The notes under the pieces are model-generated. The model worked only from the letters and a program-made list of their open reading frames with translations, was not told where the DNA came from and searched no databases. Below are positions 56,201 to 62,200 of a DNA stretch of 64,000 bases, in pieces. The position numbers and the translations under genes are program-made. Source of the stretch: Cynocephalus volans (lineage: Eukaryota > Chordata > Mammalia > Dermoptera > Cynocephalidae); assembly GCF_027409185.1 (NCBI RefSeq), contig NC_084464.1:49699095-49763094 (forward strand), written 5' to 3'. Numbering within the stretch: the first letter of the stretch is position 1; each line of letters starts with the position of its first letter.

Positions 56201-59200
56201 CATTATGATAAAGATTTGACTGGCCATTGATGACTCTGAAAAAGTTTAACATTAAAAAAAAATGGTTGGGTTTTAGGAAATGTTAGCTTGACATTATAGT
56301 TAATTCCTACTGGACCCTAGCAACCACATCCTCTTTTTTATTTCTAATAGGTACTAGCTTTTCAAACTGGGTAATGGTATAGCTATAGTCAAATACACAT
56401 CAAAGATTTTATGATCTCCTTTTGGACAAATGAAATAAATTGATATTGCAGTTTTAATGTTTTATATATCTGTACATAAATGATGCTGATTAAAAGATGA
56501 ATGCCAACTAAATAGAGATATCTTGATAGATAATTTCGGGACCTCCCGGAAGTTCTAAATAGCCATGAAAATGTAAAAACAAATAGTGTATGTTATATGT
56601 TGATGTAGGGTAAGAGTTAAGGGAAATTAGTGAGAATGAAGAAGATGAAAATATGATGTAAATTTTAACATATAGACAGAGAACTTGCATTTTTATTAAT
56701 AACAACAGCCTCTGTTGAGGGGCTGGTGTGATCAGTTCTGTGTTGGAATAGAATTTTTGACACCTGGACAAATGTCTCACTTCCCTTACCCCCACTTCTT
56801 TTAATTTTCTCATAGGATTGCATTTTTCTATTCAAGGAATACCAGACATCTTTTCACAAAACAAGGAAACAGATTTTAGAATCCTCAGGAGAAAAATCTT
56901 TTGAGGTTTCAGAAATGTACATATTTGGAAAGTTTGAAGCTTTCTGTAAAAGACTGGAGAAGGTAAGCATTATGCAGTCACAGCATCCCACCCCAAACCA
57001 CACCATTTTGGTTATTTCATTCTTTATGCAGTGCCATTGAGAATATTGTTCCAGATCTCTTGTCTCACTATTGATACGACTTGTCTAATACTACCCTCAG
57101 ATCACTGCATTTTATTCTAACTTGTTATTTCATTTCTGGTTACTGCCTTCTGCCAGTCACACAGAAGTTGTGACAAACTTACATCTCTCTCAAGACCTCA
57201 AGTCTACCTCCACCTATGGAAATTGAACTTAAAAGCCTCTGCTCTTAACCATTATATTAGGCTGAGATAAAGTGTGAGATAAATTATCTGTGATCCTGGC
57301 AGAGCACAATAGTTGTGGAATATCTGGATATACAGGCACATTCTCTTTCTGGGCCTGTGTAGTGTATACGTAAACATTGTGTGGCTGATGCCTTTGCTGC
57401 ATAGACATGGGTTAGAAACTTCTGTACCTTTGATTCATTTATTAGGACTGGCTGAGGAGGAGTGATTTTTTTTTTTCTTTTTTAAGAGTATGTAGGGCAG
57501 TCTATACCAGAGGCTTCTTGGGATCAGCCTTTGAAAAGTTTATAAAGATATCATTTAGGTACCACCCCCCCCACCCCCCGCCTTTTTTGCCAACTCCTTA
57601 GGTCCTGGTAATCTTTAGGATCCTGTTCATTATTTGTTGGAAAGTGGTAGGGCATTTTAGGTTGAAGGGCATTTCCTAAACATGTCCAGAAGCCTATTTT
57701 TTCTTTCTTTCTTTTTTTTTTTTTTGTGACTGGCCGCACCGCGCTCAGCCAGTGAGCGCACCGGCCATCCCTACATAGGATCCGAACCCGCAGCAGGCCG
57801 CACTCTCCTGAGTGCGCCACGGGGTCGGCCCCTATTTTTTATTTCTAACCTCCTGATCCAGCCAGGACAGGAAAGTATGATTGATGAAGAGAACCAAGTT
57901 ACTGAGTGGGGTCCTTTGTATATGCTTCTATGGAGGTGTTTTTGTTTGTGTCTTAAACAGCTTTATTGAGATATAATTCACATACCCTACAATTTACCCA
58001 TTTAAAGTGTACAAGTCAATGTTTTCTGGTATATTCACAGGATTGTTCAGATTGTTAGATTGTGGTAACACAGTCTAATTTTAGAACATATTCATTCCCA
58101 CTAAAAGAAACCCTGTACTTATTAGTACTGTACACACCATTCTCCCCTCTACCCAGCCCTAAGAAACCACTAATCTATTTTCTGTCTCTATAGGTATATG
58201 TATTCTGGACATTTTACATAAATGGAATCATATAATATGTGGTCATTTGTGACTGGCTTCTTTCACTTAGCATAATGTTTTCAAAGTTCATTCATGCTGT
58301 AGCATTAATTTTTATTGCTGAATAATATTCCATTTTATGGATATACCACATTTCACTTATCCACTTGTCACCTGATGGACATTTAGGTTGTTTCCTCTTT
58401 TTGGCTATTATGAATAATGTTGCTATGAACATTCATGTACAGTTTTTTTGTGTACATATGTTTTCATTTCTCGTGGGTATATACTTAGGAGTGGAATTGC
58501 TGGGTCATATGTCAACTCTATGCTTAACCTTTTGAAGAACTGCCAGACCTTTCCAAAGTGGTTGCATCTTTTTATATTCTAACTCGCAGTGTATAAGGCT
58601 ATGATTTCTCCACATCCTTGCTAACTCCTGTTATATCTGTCCTTCTGGATTTAGCCATCCTAATGTGTTTGAAGTGGTATGTCATTGTGGGTTTGCTTTT
58701 TTTTTGACTTAAAACATGCACATTTACTTTCTCATAGTTCAGGAGGCCAGAAGTTTAAAATCAGTATCAATGAGCTGAAATAAAGACATCAGCAGGGCCT
58801 CATTCTTATTGGAGGCCCTAAGAGAGAATCCATTTCTTGAGTCTTCTAGCTTCTGGTGGCTGCCAGGATTGCTTGGCTTGTGGCTGCTTCTCTCTACTAT
58901 CTGCCTTCATCTTCATGTCGCCTTCTCCTCTGTGTGTGTGTGCATAGGGACTCTTCACTTTTACAAGGATCCTTTCGATAGTATTTAGGGCCTATTCAGA
59001 TAATTCAGGATAGGATTATCTGCTCATCTCAAGACCCTTAAGTTAATTACACTAGCAAAAATCCTTTTTCCAAATAAGGCAAAATTTACAGATTCGAGGG
59101 ACTATCTTTGGGGGACATTTTTCAACCTACTACAGGTGACCTAATGCACTCTCAAGCCACACATGGTGATATTCCCAGCTAGTCCCCCCCTTGTCAGATC

Positions 59201-62200
59201 CTGGTCATTGTGGTTTTGATTTGCATTTCCCTGATGACTAATGATGTTGTCTTTTCAGGTGCTTATTGTGCATTTGTATTTCTTTGGAGAAATGTTATTC
59301 AAAAGCTTTACACATTTTTAATGAAGTTATTTCTATTTTTATTATTGAGTTGTAAAACATATTCTGGGTATAAGTTTCTTATCAGATTCATGATTTAAAA
59401 ATATTTTCTTTCATTTTGTGGATTATCTTTTCACTCTCTGGATGGTGTCCTTTGAAGCACAATAGTTTTTAATTTTGATGAAGTCCAGTTTATCAAGTTT
59501 TTTGTTTATTGCTTGTGCTTTTGGTACCATACGTGAGAAATTGTTGTATGGGGCTATTTTATGGAAGGCAGCTATGCTCACCACTATACCACCAACATCA
59601 CCTTGGGGCTGTTTTATGAACCATAGGAATATTTTTTGGGGCAAATCTCCAATTAGAACGATATTGGCATGTGTTAAATTGATATATAGGCCCCATTGGT
59701 CAGGACCTCTTCCATGATATTTTTACATCCCCTAAGATGCTTAATGTTTCTGAATCCACTAAAGTGTTAACTGGGGGGTGGGTCCTGGTTATCCTTAAAT
59801 TTTCCAGTAACCAGAACCCTTATCAGCTTGGGTGCAGTTTTAAACTTGGTGGAGTTTTAGGGCTTGATCTTAAATGGTTAGGCCATTAGCAGTAAGGATC
59901 TTTGGGGGCAGGTCTAATGCTGGGCAGAATGGGCATCCTTCATGGAATAGCAGCCCAAGCATTCCTCTGGTGCTAGAGGGCATGGGAAGTAATGGCCAGA
60001 TGCATTAGCTACACCCCTTATGGATCTCTGGAGAATCCCTGCCTCTTATCTTAAGAATACAACTTGAAGCCACCAGGGCTCAGTAACCAGAGGTAATGTT
60101 GCACCTCCTACAGACCTTACCTGACATGCATCCTGATTGCTAGTTTAGTCTAACCCCTCTGTACTAAGAACCCCTTGACTGAATGGCATCTCTCCCAGGA
60201 GTAATTGGTGAATATTGGTGTCCAGACCCTCAAAGATGGGGATACCAAACTTAACCTGAAGTGAAGCCAGGATTTAGCATAATCCGTTAGAGGTGGTTAC
60301 TTAGCTGCCTGGGTGGGCTTCCCTTGATGAGTGGGGCACAGTAGGGGCCACTGTTGGACTGACCCTGTGAACTCTTACACAACTGAAGAGGAGAGCCAGA
60401 GGGTAAACTAAGTTAGAGTCTATTAGGGAAAGCTGAGATTCAAAGTCAGAATGACCAAGTCACAAAGTCAAAGGACAGACAGCACTTGAGGTTGGGATGG
60501 GAGAGCTGAAACCTCAGAGTTGGGCAGAGATGTTGGGACCTTTAAGGAACAAATGAAGAAGGTTCTGGTGTGTCAGCATTAGGGTGCCTGAAACATACCT
60601 TTTTTGGTAGGTGGAGACTTGATGGTGCATTGGCTGTTAGTATGTGCAGAAGAGTCATAATTAAGTGTGTACAATAGTGTTTGCTTTTTTCTCTTCCTGC
60701 CATGTAAATTTTGGTGAATATTGGTATTTCCCAGAGCTCTATCATTAATTTTCTTCTCTTTTCACTCTGAACATTTGTGGGAGAGATGAGAAGGAGAGGA
60801 AATCTGGTATTGCTGGGGGTCAGATTTAAGGGACTAGAGCTAGTAGGTGAGGTGGGGTCTTTTCTCATTGTGAAACTGAGATGAGAGAATCATAGCAAGT
60901 GGAGAGCTGGGAAGGGTGCCAAGGTTGGTGATATGGAGAATGGACTATAAATCGATTGTCAATACTGAGGGTCAAAAGTTGGTGGAGAGCTGATTAAAAA
61001 GCAAGACCATGACGTACCAGCAGGAACTTGATTATGGCTGATTACGGTGACTGGCTTTTATGTTGCTGCTGTGTGGTATGGGGACAGAGGGTGCTCTGGC
61101 TAAGTTTGAAGGGCCAGGCATGGGACCCACCACAATCTCTGCCTTGGGATGATCCCTCATCCAACCCATGAACAAAATAGAGGATGTGTTAGTGACAGGA
61201 ATTTCATCCCGGTCTCTGGCTGTTGGAGCCAGATGGTAGGGTAAGGGGTAAAGGACAGAGTCTTAGCAGATTTGAATAACAGAGCAAGCCATTAGTTTTG
61301 AGTTCTTCAGTTTGTTTTTACTTTTTATGTGTTAGGAGGAGACCCAGATATTTCCCATGTTTATGTAGAAAATATACAGCATACTGTAAATCCCAGGTGG
61401 CCTATATTTCCTCCAGGTTTGGGCTGGCTTTTAGGATGACAATGTTTTTGGAAGTGTACGAAAATAGTGGAGTAAGAGCAACAGTTGCTCTGAAAATGGT
61501 CCTTGTGGGTTGACATGCATAGGGACTATATGTGAGCTCTGCTGGCTGTGTAGGAGTGCAGTAGTGCTGTCTTCATGGTATGTGGTGTTTGGAGGACTCC
61601 TTGAAAACAGGTTTATTCCCTTTCTGACCACTGGACAAATGGGTTGGCCCCGAAGAGCTTTGTGCATTGTTTTCTAAAGCAGGAATTAAAACCGGGAATC
61701 ATGATGAAGACTGAGGAACTGAGTAGCCCGTGTTTGCCTGCCAGTTTCGAGTCTGTTGGCGCCCTCGGGCCTCGCCCGCGACCTCCCGCAGCAGGTACAG
61801 CCGATCCCGCCGCCGCCGATCCTCCCGCCGCCGCCGATCCTCCCGCCGCCGCCGATCCTCCCGCCGCCGCCGATCCTCCCGCCGCCGCCGATCCTCCCGC
61901 CGCCGCCGATCCTCCCGCCGCCGCTTCCTGGTCTCCAGGTGCTCCTCGTGCTTGTGGAGCCGGCGCCGCATGCGCGCGTTTTCTCGGGCCGCAGATCCAG
62001 GGGCTGATACTTCTTGCCCTTGTAGAATTTCCTGAGGTTTTCTTTCTGAGTCTGGATAACGACGGTGAGAACACGAGCGGTGGATCTGCGGACAACTCAA
62101 ATCCTGGAGAGCTCGGACGCCGCGCCGCCTGTCACTTTGGCGACGCGCAGCGGGACAGCTCCACCTTCAGGTCGTCCAGCTGTTTCAGCAGCTCCTCCTC

